A DNA stretch of 54,878 bases from the NCBI GenBank assembly GCA_937915545.1, contig CALGIJ010000037.1:1-54878 (forward strand), given 5' to 3'. Shown here one piece after another: positions 27,920 through 37,238 of this stretch. The DNA comes from an uncultured Desulfobacterales bacterium (GTDB lineage Bacteria; Desulfobacterota; Desulfobulbia; Desulfobulbales; Desulfocapsaceae). The notes beneath the pieces were generated by a model that saw nothing but the letters and a program-made list of their open reading frames with translations, searched no databases and was not told the origin of the DNA. How positions within the stretch are numbered: the stretch's first letter is position 1; every line of letters begins with the position of its first letter. The translations under genes and the position numbers were made by a program.

Positions 27920-28620
27920 AATGAAGTTCATGAATTTCAGCAGGACGCGGACCGTCATGGTTTGCTCGTAAAGCAGGAAGCGCAACAGTCCCAGGTTGTT
28001 GATGGCTGAAATCATATTGAGAGAGAACCGTTTCGCGTTGACGGCAACAACAGGCGTCTGACCACGTGGTGCATATCCTCGACTATGTTGACAATCATTG
28101 CGCACGCCCGTCTCATCGCCCCAGTAGATTTCTGCTCTCTGCCGCCGCACGACGCTTTATCTCCGGATACGCCGTATCAAGCCATTCCTGGACTGCTTTA
28201 GGGTTTTGCTCATACGCCTTCTTGATGGGCTTTTGAGGGGTAAATCCCCATCTTTTCAAATAGTCACCTATGGTACGGATGGCTACCCGCACACGCCACA
28301 TCAGGTAGGCAACTGACTGGATCGCCTTACGCGTCCATAAAGCAAACGGCAGCTTGAGTTGTTTGGGGTTCTTGTCAACCAAGAGCTTCTGTAAATTTCG
28401 TTCCTGCTCGGCCGACAAAATGCACTGTTCACCTTTTCTGCGACCGCGTTTTCCAAGTTTGATCGCGTTGGCTTTGCGGTTTCCATTTTCCCAGGCGAGA
28501 ATCCAGCGGCAGGCGACGCCATAATGGACACTGATGATTTCTGCGATCTCCTTGCGCTTTACTCCTTTCTGAAAAAGGCGAATGGCAAGATCTCTATTGT
28601 GTTGTTAGATTTCACTCGAG
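27920..28620 (-). pseudogene. IS630-family transposase, frameshifted and truncated
   Basis: The minus strand reads DLAIRLFQKGVKRKEIAEII and CRWILAWENGNRKAN (HTH). Then come SAEQERNLQKLL, RVRVAIRTIGDYLKRWGFTPQKP and AYEQNPKAVQEWL. After a frame change near 28130 it reads AEIYWGDETGVRND (DDE motif with catalytic Asp) and GYAPRGQTPVVAVNAKRF. The N-terminus is blocked by a stop and the final catalytic Glu region is absent beyond LLKFM. The frameshift site (GCAGAGAGCAGAA) is not an obvious slippery heptamer, so decay rather than programmed frameshifting is likely. No terminal inverted repeats located. Confidence 0.85.
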
Positions 28621-29075
28621 AGTGATCTGGAAACTGTATTTTTCGCTCCAACATCTTACACAATTTCCCCTATTTTGTCGCCATGTTAATATACACTGCG
28701 ATAATTCCGAGCGCCTACCCCCTTAGTTTCCCGCAAGCGGAAGGAAATGTTTTTAAATCGAGGTGTAACCTTACATCGGCTGGGTTTTCTTGAACGGTCT
28801 GTTACCAGAAGGGGAGTGTCACAGAGCGAGCCCCCCCAAAAAAAGCTGGCTTACTTTTGTACGTAATCAGAAAATAATTTAGAATTTAAAAATCGATGTC
28901 TTCTTCAATTTAAACAAGATATCGATATATCTTTTTTCACTTCAGAGTCATACGATTTCGAGTTTTCGTTATAAAACTGTTAGAGTATTCCTCTAGTTTT
29001 TCAGGAATTTCAAATTCCCAAGTTAGTTTTGTATATTCGAATCTACTATGAGTTTCAGCTCGAAACATCGAAGTT
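28621..29075. other. non-coding stretch between IS630 remnant and HNH gene
   Basis: No gene recognised. Contains a run of seven Cs and seven As near 28829-28842. The minus strand just downstream of the HNH stop does not show an attC-like structure. Confidence 0.35.
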
Positions 29076-29945
29076 TTAGGTAATTTTATTTGATTTGATT
29101 CTATTACACCTTTCACAAAGTAATTCTATGTTACGTAAGGTATTTGAGCCACCTCTAGAGATTGGGATTATGTGATCATACTCTAAATTTTCTCTACTTC
29201 CACACCTTACGCAACAGCCATTATCTCTTCGCCAAACAGCTATTTTAACCTCATCTAATATGCGTTCTCTTCTTGGTGAAAAGACTGTATAGTCTATTGG
29301 GTCGTTAAGACGATCTACCATTTCTGACAATAAAGCGTAAAACCTGTTCACACCTTGGCTGTTTCTAAAAAAACAACCAAGATTTTTTCCTTGTGTAAGA
29401 TGAACTTCAATGGCCCAAGCAGAATAATCAGTATTATGCTCAGGAGTCTTAATTGCAATAACGTTCGATAGAGAAATAGCAGCAAGACCTTGCTGAACTT
29501 GAAGTATTGTTTCATTTGACGATTGACCTAAGGGCTCACAAATATTTAGACCAGACATGAAGATATGTACCATATTTGTCGAAGAAAATGGTAGAGAGAT
29601 ACCCCCACTTTTTTTTGGGGCTACGACACTTGTTGAAAACAACCTTTGAGTTGTTAATGCGAGTGATATTGAAAAGTGATTTCCATCATCTTGCCCAGCA
29701 AAAAAATAGGCATGTTCGTTTCGCTTTAATCTTAAAGGATTGAATTTATAATCTAAAGGCTGAACGCCAAATTTCTTTAGATTTTCTACCGCTTCATCTA
29801 AAGATCTTTTTTCTTCCTCTTGCCTTTCTGCTTTTGCTATAAAAATGCATTCCGAGCAACATCGTTTAGTTTGAATTAGAAGTTTCTCTACTCCTAGGTA
29901 TGGAATTTCTTTTTTACAAAAATCGCAGTAATATTTGTCTTCCAT
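29076..29945 (-). CDS. HNH endonuclease domain protein with N-terminal zinc finger
   Basis: 289 residues. The N-terminus YYCDFCKKEI and KRCCSECIF gives a two-CxxC zinc finger. The central part is unfamiliar. The C-terminus is a complete HNH motif: VKIAVWRRDNGCCVRCGSRE, then LEYDHIIPISRGGS, NIELLCERCNRIKSNK. HNH nucleases cut DNA. With a separate sensor-like middle domain in a cargo region, a defence role is plausible but unproven. Codon use is very AT-rich. Confidence 0.8.
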   Translation of the reverse strand: MEDKYYCDFCKKEIPYLGVEKLLIQTKRCCSECIFIAKAERQEEEKRSLDEAVENLKKFGVQPLDYKFNPLRLKRNEHAYFFAGQDDGNHFSISLALTTQRLFSTSVVAPKKSGGISLPFSSTNMVHIFMSGLNICEPLGQSSNETILQVQQGLAAISLSNVIAIKTPEHNTDYSAWAIEVHLTQGKNLGCFFRNSQGVNRFYALLSEMVDRLNDPIDYTVFSPRRERILDEVKIAVWRRDNGCCVRCGSRENLEYDHIIPISRGGSNTLRNIELLCERCNRIKSNKIT

Positions 29946-30258
29946 TTTTTACTCAATCTAATTAATTTATTAACCTGAAATAATATTTGGTTATCCTCAA
30001 TTATTTGTGAGACAGCAGTGGGCAAAAAATTATTATGCACCTGCCATAGGGACAGTTACGCCTTCAACTACGCAGATGGGATTGGCTGGAGGGCCTGAAA
30101 ACACAGCGCAATTGAAAATACTTATTATTTTGCGATATCAGTTGATTAGCGATTGATTTCTCTGTTGATATGTAATTAGGATTGCAAATGAACAGTAAGA
30201 AAGGTCAGGGGATCGGATCAGGATACAAAGTTTAGCTGACCATTAATAATTACCATAC
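29946..30258. other. intergenic, nothing recognised
   Basis: A 310-bp divergent gap between the HNH gene and the membrane-anchored protein. It should hold both promoters; none can be fixed. No repeats of note. Confidence 0.35.
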
Positions 30259-31026
30259 ATGTTAGGAACAATAATGCAAATGCGTGGATTTACAATAATT
30301 GTAATCGTGCTTGTGGGACTGATAGTAGCATCGTTTGTAAATTTTATAAAATCAGAAAATGAGACAAATAAGATAAAATCAGTTAGGGAGAAAGAGATAA
30401 ACAAATTAAAATCTTCTGTTAGTGCCGTATGGGACAAAAATGAAGATATAGATCGAGACCAAGTAAAGTATTATCGTTTGTCACATGGAGGCATTCTTGT
30501 ATTAAAATATTTGAACGCAAATATACAAAGTAAGAAGGCTTGCTTCAAACTTGATGCACATGTACCCGAAAATAGAAGTTTGTTAGGGCTGATGTCTGAT
30601 ATTTTGGCTACATCAAGAGTTAATCGTTCTATCGCGTTTAACACCTCTAAAATATTAAACGAAAATATAGATGATTGGTGTATAAATGTTGTTATAAAGG
30701 ACGAAGAATGCCCAAACTTGAACGCAGATAAATGCTCCAAGATAAAAAACGAAAACATGTCAAAAGTTCCATCAAAAGAAATTGCAAGTACTGCCAACGC
30801 TAATAAACAGGATACAATTGTATCCGCAGAAACTGAAAAGTTTATTTATTTAAAAAATGGAAATACTTTCACTGGTAAAGTAGTTAAAAAAAATGAACAA
30901 GTTACTGTCGTTGAAGTAAATGGGAAAATGGTTAATATACAAACGAATTCAATTATGGCAATTATGCAACCAGAGAATGCGTCGGCATTTTTAATGACTA
31001 TAGATAAAATGAAAAGAAAACAATAG
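30259..31026 (+). CDS. membrane-anchored hypothetical protein
   Basis: 255 residues; starts at 30259 or 30274 are possible. One N-terminal membrane helix (FTIIVIVLVGLIVASFVNFI), then a basic/acidic helix and a soluble part with several Cys. The last 60 residues (IYLKNGNTFTGKVVKKNEQVTVVEVNGKM-type) look like a small beta-barrel such as those in SH3-like or Sm-like folds. Function unknown. It is the only plus-strand gene in this part of element B's cargo. Confidence 0.6.
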   Translation: MLGTIMQMRGFTIIVIVLVGLIVASFVNFIKSENETNKIKSVREKEINKLKSSVSAVWDKNEDIDRDQVKYYRLSHGGILVLKYLNANIQSKKACFKLDAHVPENRSLLGLMSDILATSRVNRSIAFNTSKILNENIDDWCINVVIKDEECPNLNADKCSKIKNENMSKVPSKEIASTANANKQDTIVSAETEKFIYLKNGNTFTGKVVKKNEQVTVVEVNGKMVNIQTNSIMAIMQPENASAFLMTIDKMKRKQ

Positions 31027-31407
31027 ATAATAACAAATAGGGAGATAGTTCCATTTTTCAAAAGGATTGAGATGTAGACTAAACCTATACAAGCATTTCT
31101 GTTGAAGATGCCATAATCTTACAATAATCTGCCAACTTGCCCAAGAACAAATTACCTGGTCACAAAGGACAATGGATTGTGGATGGGGTGTTGTTGTTTG
31201 AGGATTTTTTGCAAGAATTCAGATGAGTACTTCTCATCTCAGGAACAAACTCTACTGTGCGCTTTTTCTACTGTGGAGAAGATGTTCATGGATAATCTTT
31301 TCTCTCAAATCCGACTTTTGTTGCTAGGCTTCAAAAACTGAGGATCTTACAGGATACAGTAGTAGTTTAAAGTCTGGTAGATAATCAAATGATCAAAACT
31401 TCGTTTT
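31027..31407. other. non-coding, degraded DNA
   Basis: Plus-strand frames such as PGHKGQWIVDGVLLFEDFL near 31161 are open only briefly between stops and may be the remains of a gene I cannot name. Otherwise nothing recognised. Confidence 0.3.
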
Positions 31408-31500
31408 GGCAATCTCAAAATAAAATTAAACGGCGCGCTTGGGAACTTGTAAATAATTATCCAAGTTTAATCGCGTCCGCTTGAATGACTTGTTGTGATA
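31408..31500 (-). repeat. integron attC-like recombination site
   Basis: Read on the minus strand, the left half is CAACAAGTCATTCAAGCGGA followed by CGCG. This matches the classic attC left simple site (RYYYAACAA...TCAAGC-GAC). The right half is GCGCGCCGTTTAATTTTA. The halves pair as AAGCGGACGCG against AAACGGCGCG with one extrahelical A, and the inner AACTTG/CAAGTT pair closes the stem. The terminal R' (expected GTTRRRY) is degraded to TTTGAGAT. It lies 23 bp after the stop of the small interrupted gene upstream. Confidence 0.65.
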
Positions 31501-31523
31501 GAATTTTCTTTTATTCGCTTTCG

Positions 31524-31733
31524 TCAATAGTCACTTCCTTTTGCGGCTTCAAGTATCTCTCTAAACAGCATTCTCGCAATCTCTTCTACAGGAGAACCAC
31601 CTATTTGAGTAGATTTGCTTCCATGCATGCTTTTAACAGTGACTATAACAGATTCGATTTTGTACTCAGCAGAATGTTTCTTCCCCTCAAACTAAACATC
31701 AAAGTTGAATCTAGACATGTTTTTCCTTTTCAT
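31524..31733 (-). pseudogene. small cassette gene interrupted by an in-frame TAG
   Basis: Continuous frame MKRKNMSRFNFDV-TAG-FEGKKHSAEYKIESVIVTVK and on to EEIARMLFREILEAAKGSDY then TGA. The amber codon is at 31692-31694. The part after it looks like a real small protein, with alternating strand and amphipathic helix, and the attC-like site follows its stop. Most simply a nonsense mutation in a 69-codon gene; translation may also restart internally. Confidence 0.55.
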
Positions 31734-31753
31734 TGTTACCCTTGGCAAATCTG

Positions 31754-32110
31754 TCACTGCGCTAATGACCTTATTGTTAGGATAGTCCAAACAGCCGAGA
31801 TCGGCCAACCGATGAATGCAGAACTTGTTAATAGCTTTGTTCCTAATAATTTTTCTATGACCACAAAAATTGGAAAACCAATGAACACACCTACGAGCAA
31901 TAACCCAAGAGGTAAATACCACGTAGTTACAATGAAATAATAAATTAAAATGCACAAACAGGAAATTGCTCCCAAATTAAATGAAAATTGGAAAAGCATT
32001 TTTCCGTGTGGAGGTGTTATGGGTGATGACATCTGTCGAAAGTGAGAATTTATAAACCCAAATAACAAAATCCAAGATACAATTAGTGTGATTGGCATCA
32101 TGTTTGTCAT
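31754..32110 (-). CDS. small integral membrane protein
   Basis: 118 residues with three or four hydrophobic segments: ITLIVSWILLFGFI, FNLGAISCLCILIYYFIV, LPLGLLLVGVFIGFPIFVVI and FIGWPISAVWTILTI. No motif recognised. It lies between two attC-like structures and may be one cassette together with the small gene after it. Function unknown. Confidence 0.6.
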   Translation of the reverse strand: MTNMMPITLIVSWILLFGFINSHFRQMSSPITPPHGKMLFQFSFNLGAISCLCILIYYFIVTTWYLPLGLLLVGVFIGFPIFVVIEKLLGTKLLTSSAFIGWPISAVWTILTIRSLAQ

Positions 32111-32192
32111 AGGTACACCATTATATATCCATTTTCTTATTATTTCACCCTTTGTTGGTTGTCATGTTACAAGGCCGCAAGCATCTCAATTC

Positions 32193-32250
32193 ACAACGTC
32201 TGGCTCACCGGACCAGCGCTGTTTGCCGGGTCCGGTGAAGCCTGTGGTAA
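32193..32250 (-). repeat. attC-like hairpin with single bulged base
   Basis: GGCTCACCGGACC (32202-32214) pairs with GGTCCGGTGAAGCC (32229-32242) leaving one extrahelical base, as in attC. It is flanked by AACGTC on one side. The conserved terminal GTTRRRY is not matched on either strand, so a simple bulged hairpin or terminator cannot be excluded. GC-rich DNA inside an AT-rich tract, 3' of the PD-(D/E)XK gene. Confidence 0.45.
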
Positions 32251-32253
32251 TCT

Positions 32254-32778
32254 TTATATAAATCTTACAAATACATTAAATTCATTCCACATCTTGTCCA
32301 GAATTTCTTTTTCTTTAGAGTTTTTTAGTGATTTTTCAATTTTTTTATCTTCACTTTGGTCGTGAAATAAATAATAAACATAGTGAAAATCTTCTGTCAT
32401 GGTATGCATCATTGATTGTCCCATTCCCTGTTTTACAGTAGATCCATTTGGACTTTGTTTATATTCAATTGCCAATAAGTAAGGTTCAGTTATTATAAAA
32501 TCTGGATAATTTCTAGAACCAAATGTTGTTGCTCTTTCATTACCATATTTACCTTCTTGCCCTTCCCAATAAAATGATTTATGTGCTTTAGCAACATAAT
32601 CTTTTAATCCAATTTCTGAAAAATATTTTTCTAAAAAATTAATTATTATAGGCCTAATTTCTGCTTGAATTTGAGTTTCTGATTTTCCAATTGTTTTTTT
32701 TCGAAACTGTGGATGCTTAACAATATAACCGTGCAATGATTCTAAAAAATTAATAACCTTTGATGTCTTTTTCTTCAT
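32254..32778 (-). CDS. PD-(D/E)XK nuclease-like protein
   Basis: 174 residues. Around 85-120 it reads GSRNYPDFIITEPYLLAIEYKQSPNG: Asp, then E-x-K on the next strand, the PD-(D/E)XK catalytic pattern. Helical flanks with conserved Q (VKQGMGQSMMHT) fit restriction-like nucleases. Short, single-domain and AT-rich, ending in an attC-like structure, it looks like a cassette-borne nuclease. Target unknown; restriction or defence is a reasonable guess. Confidence 0.7.
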   Translation of the reverse strand: MKKKTSKVINFLESLHGYIVKHPQFRKKTIGKSETQIQAEIRPIIINFLEKYFSEIGLKDYVAKAHKSFYWEGQEGKYGNERATTFGSRNYPDFIITEPYLLAIEYKQSPNGSTVKQGMGQSMMHTMTEDFHYVYYLFHDQSEDKKIEKSLKNSKEKEILDKMWNEFNVFVRFI

Positions 32779-33767
32779 AGTTTAATCTCAATCAAAAGAT
32801 AACGTTTAATAGGCCGGAGCGGCTTTTCGGGGGAATATAGGCTTCGAGAGCGGCCTTTTCATTCCAGATTGAAAAGCTTCCTCCTGTGGATGTGGGGGCT
32901 TTCACCTAAGAAACGATTCCTACGTTCTTCCTATTTAGAAGAAATTTAATGTTTTTCTTCGATGATAGACTAGGTTATCTGCTTTGACAAGAAAAATGCT
33001 ATAGGACAACAAGGTGCGGCTTTTTGGGGTTATAGCCCTGTTAACCTACGCAGCATAGCTGGAAAGATTTTTGGGAAAAGTGCTTTGTTTTGTGAAGTAA
33101 GCGCCAGTAGTGATAGCCTTTCATACGTCTTTTCGGGAAAATATCGCCAGTTATGCCGCAGCGGCACTAAGTATTACATAGCTATATTTCAGGTGATTAT
33201 TGTACGATTTCGTGTTGTTGCAGGATTAAGACGTAATTTGGCAATGCTCGCTCCATTAACATACCTTAGAGTTGAGCTTATTCCTGAGAGGGTGGAATCG
33301 CCCGTTTCATTGCAGTTGCTCCAAAATGGAACAACTGCAAGTAAGAAATTCCCAAAAAATCTTTTAACGGCAGGTACAACAGAGCCCCGACCAGAGACAG
33401 CTACTGAATACGCAACCACAAATTGCTCCTTGTTTTACTGTTGACCTTCCCACCCCTCCCCAATTCGATTCAACTGTTTGAAAATTAATAGTTTTGTTAA
33501 ACTTCGGGCAGAAGACTTTGTTGACGTCTTATCATAAAGGTTATAAATTTATATAATTACAGACAGTTGTGCTTTCGCCGACACGCAATCTGAAGCATCT
33601 TATATCCAAAAAACCTGATCTCCAGAAGATCACCGTTATCAGTTCGTTATTCAATACCCACCATTTCCCGACCACATACTGATTCTCAAAATTTTTAGCG
33701 ACCACGGTTTCCTATATAGGAAATCTCAACGCCACAAGTGCGCCAACATATTTAAGGAAAATCTGAA
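32779..33767. other. long non-coding stretch, cassette-like remnants
   Basis: No credible gene in 990 bp. On the minus strand CCGCTCCGGCCTATTAAACG followed by TTATCT, ending 15-30 bp before the nuclease gene start, resembles an attC right half. GCGGCTTTTCGGGG at about 32820 and GCGGCTTTTTGGGG at about 33015 are near repeats. A frame at 33085-33444 has no family features. Confidence 0.35.
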
Positions 33768-34565
33768 ATGTGCGAACTCCTCGGCTTATGCTTCAACCGA
33801 CCAGTAAGAGCTACATTCTCCTTTTCAGCGTTACTACATGGCAGTGACTTCAACGCCGATGGGTGGGGAATTGGTTTTCACCCAGATGGCAAAGGAGCGA
33901 TGGTATGTAAAGAGGCATTGCCTGGCGACAATAGCGAACTGGCTGGGTACGTTGCTCACTACCCCTATGCCAAATCTCGAAACATAATAGCCCATATCCG
34001 AAAGGCATCGAAAGGGACAGTCTGTTACTCGAATACTCATCCATTCCTTCGCCATCACTTCAAAACCCAGATTATCTTTGCCCACAACGGCACCTTACGC
34101 AGTCGCCTTCCCTATCCACCAATTGATTTTTTGCCTAATGGCACCACGGACAGCGAGGCCGCATTTTGTCATCTTCTATGGAAAATGAATGAGAAGGATG
34201 TGTTCCCTATGAGTTTGGGTGAGCATTTTATCTATTCCCAGAAGCATATCGAAGAGATTTACAAAATTCTCAAAAGTATCAACCAGAAGGGGTCATTCAA
34301 CTGTCTGTTTTCTGACGGAACTTTCTTGTTCGCCTACAGAGGCCACGACAGCAATACCTTGTTCGTGACTGAACGCAAGCATCCCTTCACGACATGCACC
34401 TTCCGGGATAATGAAATTGAAGTTGATTTGCGCCTGAGCAAACAGCAGGATGAGCGCGGCTACATCATCGCCACCGTACCGCTGACAGATGAAGAATGGC
34501 AACCATTCAAGCCAGGACAACTGACGGTATTTCGGGTTGGTACTATTGTTAAAACGTTAGCCTAG
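33768..34565 (+). CDS. class II glutamine amidotransferase (YafJ-like)
   Basis: 265 residues. Begins MCELLGLCFNRP, so Cys2 becomes the N-terminal nucleophile. FNADGWGIGFH around 25-35, AHIRKASKG, NTHPF and FAHNGTL (residues about 105) are the Ntn-hydrolase glutaminase motifs. The family hydrolyses glutamine or a related amide; the partner is unknown. It stands alone in the element, with plain codon use closer to GC-balanced than the cassettes around it, and so may have a different origin. Confidence 0.88.
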   Translation: MCELLGLCFNRPVRATFSFSALLHGSDFNADGWGIGFHPDGKGAMVCKEALPGDNSELAGYVAHYPYAKSRNIIAHIRKASKGTVCYSNTHPFLRHHFKTQIIFAHNGTLRSRLPYPPIDFLPNGTTDSEAAFCHLLWKMNEKDVFPMSLGEHFIYSQKHIEEIYKILKSINQKGSFNCLFSDGTFLFAYRGHDSNTLFVTERKHPFTTCTFRDNEIEVDLRLSKQQDERGYIIATVPLTDEEWQPFKPGQLTVFRVGTIVKTLA

Positions 34566-35021
34566 TACTGCCGCCAGGAGGCAAGAGAGTAATACTGCAT
34601 TATTTAGGGTAAATTTTTCGATTTCGCAAATTTTACGTTTTTGAATGAGTTCTACACCCCTGCGATTTTTCCTGAAAATTAAGCCTTTTTGGGATGAGGC
34701 TTCGAATGGTGGACTTCATCATTGCAACCCCTGCTGCCGTATGCAGTCCAGCAACGAAGCAGAAGGGAGTAACACACGGTTTTCGGTGTCCAGAATACAG
34801 CCCATTCTCTCCCCTATTTTATATGTTGTCCGACAGAAGGGTGAAGAATTGCCAATATTGGGATGAAGACCGAGCGAAACGTACGAAAAACGGGTTTTCA
34901 GGCTTTTTGAATGAGGGTGGGGTAAGCCACTTCTGTATGAGCGCGCCGATAGGTCTGTAAGGAAATTCACGAAGTCTGTCTTTAAGCAATGAGGCGAGCA
35001 ACAGTCCAGAGGAGAATCGGA
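34566..35021. other. intergenic, nothing recognised
   Basis: 450 bp between the amidotransferase and SLOG-type genes. Overlapping frames on both strands lack ribosome sites and family features. A ribosome site AGAGGAGAAT belongs to the next gene. Confidence 0.35.
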
Positions 35022-35492
35022 ATGTTAAAGAAAATCATATCGGGCGGACAGACAGGCGCTGACCAGGCTGGGTTGGACGTTGCCATCCAAAATAATATCC
35101 CACATGGCGGATGGATACCTAAAGGCAGGCTGACTGAAATTGGGCCGTTGAGCGACAAGTACCATCTCCATGAGATGCGTTCGGAAAGTTACCCTGAGCG
35201 TACTGAGAAGAACGTCTCAGATTCAAACGGTACCGTAATAATCACTCACGGTAAATTGTCGGGTGGCTGCCTCCTAACAAGAAACAAGGCTGTAGAGCAC
35301 AACAAGCCGCTCCTGCACCTGGACATGGATATGTTGACGGTCGATGAAGGGGCTGAGCTGTTGAAGCGCTTCATCGAAGACAAGCAGATTGGCATACTAA
35401 ATGTTGCAGGATCGAAGGCCAGTAAGGACTACAGAATTTATGGGGTAACCATTCTTGTTCTGGAGACCGCAATACAGGCACTTCGGTGGTGA
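35022..35492 (+). CDS. putative molybdenum-carrier/SLOG-like nucleotide-binding protein
   Basis: 156 residues from the ATG after AGGAGAATCGGA. ISGGQTGADQAGLDVAIQNN at the start (GGQTGxDxAGL), HGGWIPKGR, then TVIITHGKLSGGCLLT and the helix after LLHLDMD match the 'putative molybdenum carrier' family, a member of the SLOG/Rossmann nucleotide-binding group. Some SLOG proteins sense nucleotides in defence systems; molybdenum binding in this family is a name rather than shown here. It ends 148 bp before the tyrosine recombinase start, just before the iterons. Confidence 0.8.
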   Translation: MLKKIISGGQTGADQAGLDVAIQNNIPHGGWIPKGRLTEIGPLSDKYHLHEMRSESYPERTEKNVSDSNGTVIITHGKLSGGCLLTRNKAVEHNKPLLHLDMDMLTVDEGAELLKRFIEDKQIGILNVAGSKASKDYRIYGVTILVLETAIQALRW

Positions 35493-35503
35493 CGAAAATC
35501 AAC

Positions 35504-35616
35504 CAAACTCCAAAGATATTAGCTTCTTTTCTTTGGAGTTCGACTGTCGCCTCCCTTCCAAAATGTTCAGCAATCGGTTGTCAGGAACAGCAAAACAAAC
35601 CATCAAACTCCAAAGA
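35504..35616. repeat. iteron array upstream of tyrosine recombinase B (three CAAACTCCA motifs)
   Basis: CAAACTCCAAAGA at 35504-35516, inverted TCTTTGGAGTTCG at 35530-35542, and CAAACTCCAAAGA at 35604-35616. Distances between motif starts are 30 and 70 bp, against 30 and 68 bp in element A, and the last motif is about 23 bp before the ATG. One base in the 9-mer differs between the elements (CAAACTCCA here, CAAACTGCA in A). Probable recombinase binding site or operator. Confidence 0.78.
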
Positions 35617-35639
35617 AAAAAAATGAAAGGAGATTACGA

Positions 35640-36338
35640 ATGAATAACACTTCTAAAATCATCCCGTTCCCCGCTACAACCCAGGATGAAAAAAAGAAAA
35701 ACGATGCGAACACGCAAATTGTCCGATACGGAGAACCTTTTAAGTATTTTCGCAAAGAGGAAATCCAGGCCCTGAGACGCATTGCACGTGAGCAAGGTGA
35801 AGTTGCCTTGTTGAGAGGCAACGTGACCGGCGTAAGGGAATGGCTGGCGATTGATATCCTAACATCTACAGGAATCAGAGTGGCAGAGATTGCCGACCTG
35901 AGGTGTGGTGACCTGCAAGTCAAGAATGGACAGAGCAGCATCTTTATCCGTTGCGGCAAGGGGTATAAGAGCCGCTACGTCGAAATCCCGACGACAACCA
36001 AGCAGCACATCAAGCGGTACCTGAAATGGAAGGCCAGCAGAGGTGAGTCCGCTGAAAAGGACAATCACCTATTCCAAGGGCAGCGCGGACCGATGGAGTG
36101 CCAAGCCTTCCAACTGATGGTCAAGAAGTACCTGAAACAATTAGGAATATATGAAAAAGGCAAGAGTATCCATAGCTTACGCCACTCATACGCCACACAA
36201 TTGTATCGGCAATGCAAGGATATACGGGTAGTTCAGCGACAGCTTGGGCATGAAAGTTCTAGAACTACAGAGATTTACGCAGCGATATTGTCGGAGGACG
36301 TCCAGAAGGAAATCCGTTGCCTGTGGAGTAATCCGTAA
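35640..36338 (+). CDS. small tyrosine recombinase, element B
   Basis: 232 residues, the same length as the element A enzyme and clearly homologous throughout (YFRKEEIQALRR, VTGVREWLAIDILTSTGIRV, LGHES). Catalytic residues: R in STGIRVAEIADLR, K in IRCGKGYKSR, HSLRHSYATQLYR, LGHESSRTT and the Tyr in TTEIYAAI. GGAGATTACGA precedes the ATG. The first 30 residues differ most between the two. Role inferred as resolution or inversion acting on the iteron site, with the serine enzyme doing integration. Confidence 0.9.
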   Translation: MNNTSKIIPFPATTQDEKKKNDANTQIVRYGEPFKYFRKEEIQALRRIAREQGEVALLRGNVTGVREWLAIDILTSTGIRVAEIADLRCGDLQVKNGQSSIFIRCGKGYKSRYVEIPTTTKQHIKRYLKWKASRGESAEKDNHLFQGQRGPMECQAFQLMVKKYLKQLGIYEKGKSIHSLRHSYATQLYRQCKDIRVVQRQLGHESSRTTEIYAAILSEDVQKEIRCLWSNP

Positions 36339-36977
36339 ATTTGCTCTCGCATGCCGATATGTGAAGAAAGACCGTCATGGTGAGTATTTTCAGGAGAGGA
36401 TGCAATATTCTGAAAAATTTTTTGTTTTGGTTAAATATTTTAGTATACCATTGTTAATTCGACGTTTTTCCCCAATCTCATTGATCATGCCCCGATGATT
36501 GTTTTCTATGGCACTTTACACCTTGTAGAGAAGTAAAAAATTGGTCTTCAGAGGCCAACAAGTGTCCTTGTAACACACTGGTTACACAAGACAATCCAAA
36601 TTTTGGCAGTATTGACACCCAACATCTCATAATCTACTATTTAGTCAGCTGGCACAAGAGACACTCCGCCGCTTGTCCAGCAGACAGTTTCGAAAGCCTC
36701 TCTGTCTTGCTCGTTTGCACAAACGGGACCCTCCAGCTTTCCTCATAGGTGCCTTTGTTGGCGCTACTTCCAAATGTGATTTTTACCACAGTCGATTCCG
36801 TATTCGTGGGGCATGGCTTTGCCAGTCATGACCATTGTCGGTCGTAAACACGGTAAGTCAATCATGGAAGGTTTTGCTCTTTGACATCGCCGTGAGCACT
36901 TGCACTGCCATGGCCAAAATAAAAAAGTGGAGGTGATCCATTAAATTTCCTAACAACCAAAAAAGGAAGGGAGTGCT
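36339..36977. other. intergenic region before the replication block
   Basis: 640 bp without a credible gene. No strong hairpin or repeat seen. It probably holds the promoter for the five-gene plus-strand block that follows, which starts with GGAAGGGAGTGCT before the ATG at 36978. Confidence 0.35.
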
Positions 36978-37229
36978 ATGAACAATACGCACAAAACAAT
37001 GTACAGGGTAGTCTATAAGTATCGAATACAAAAAAGATTTCCAACAGATCGGTGGAGGCCGAGATACAGATGGATGTATGAGACGATATTGGTCACTTGT
37101 CAGCAGCAGTACCAAGTGGAGGAATTGTTGCTAAAGCACCTTAATCAATTGAAAAAGGATCAAAACACAATGGAGATGAAGATATTGGAAATATCTAAAG
37201 TAAGCAGTATTAACAGAATGGAGGTGTAA
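36978..37229 (+). CDS. small hypothetical protein, first gene of replication block
   Basis: 83 residues, strongly basic and Tyr/Arg-rich at the start (YRVVYKYRIQKRFPTDRWRP), then a helix LLLKHLNQLKKDQN. A good GGAAGGGAG ribosome site supports it. No known family. It precedes another small basic protein, and both may be regulators or single-domain DNA-binding proteins of the element; this is inference from charge only. Confidence 0.55.
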   Translation: MNNTHKTMYRVVYKYRIQKRFPTDRWRPRYRWMYETILVTCQQQYQVEELLLKHLNQLKKDQNTMEMKILEISKVSSINRMEV

Positions 37230-37238
37230 CAATCAATC

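Noticed and set aside
28100..28150. Programmed frameshift in the IS630 transposase
   Set aside because: No slippery heptamer at the frame change, and the N-terminal and C-terminal parts are also missing, so decay is the better explanation.
31485..31940. 151-codon plus-strand frame
   Set aside because: Antisense to the membrane protein and small cassette gene and overlapping the attC-like site; no motif.
33085..33444. 119-codon plus-strand frame
   Set aside because: No start signal, no family, composition like surrounding non-coding DNA.
34645..34970. Several overlapping frames on both strands
   Set aside because: Mutually exclusive and without ribosome sites or motifs.
35640..36338. Integron integrase IntI as explanation for the attC-like sites
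   Set aside because: The enzyme is about 100 residues shorter than IntI and nearest to the element A recombinase, with no sign of the IntI-specific extra helix.
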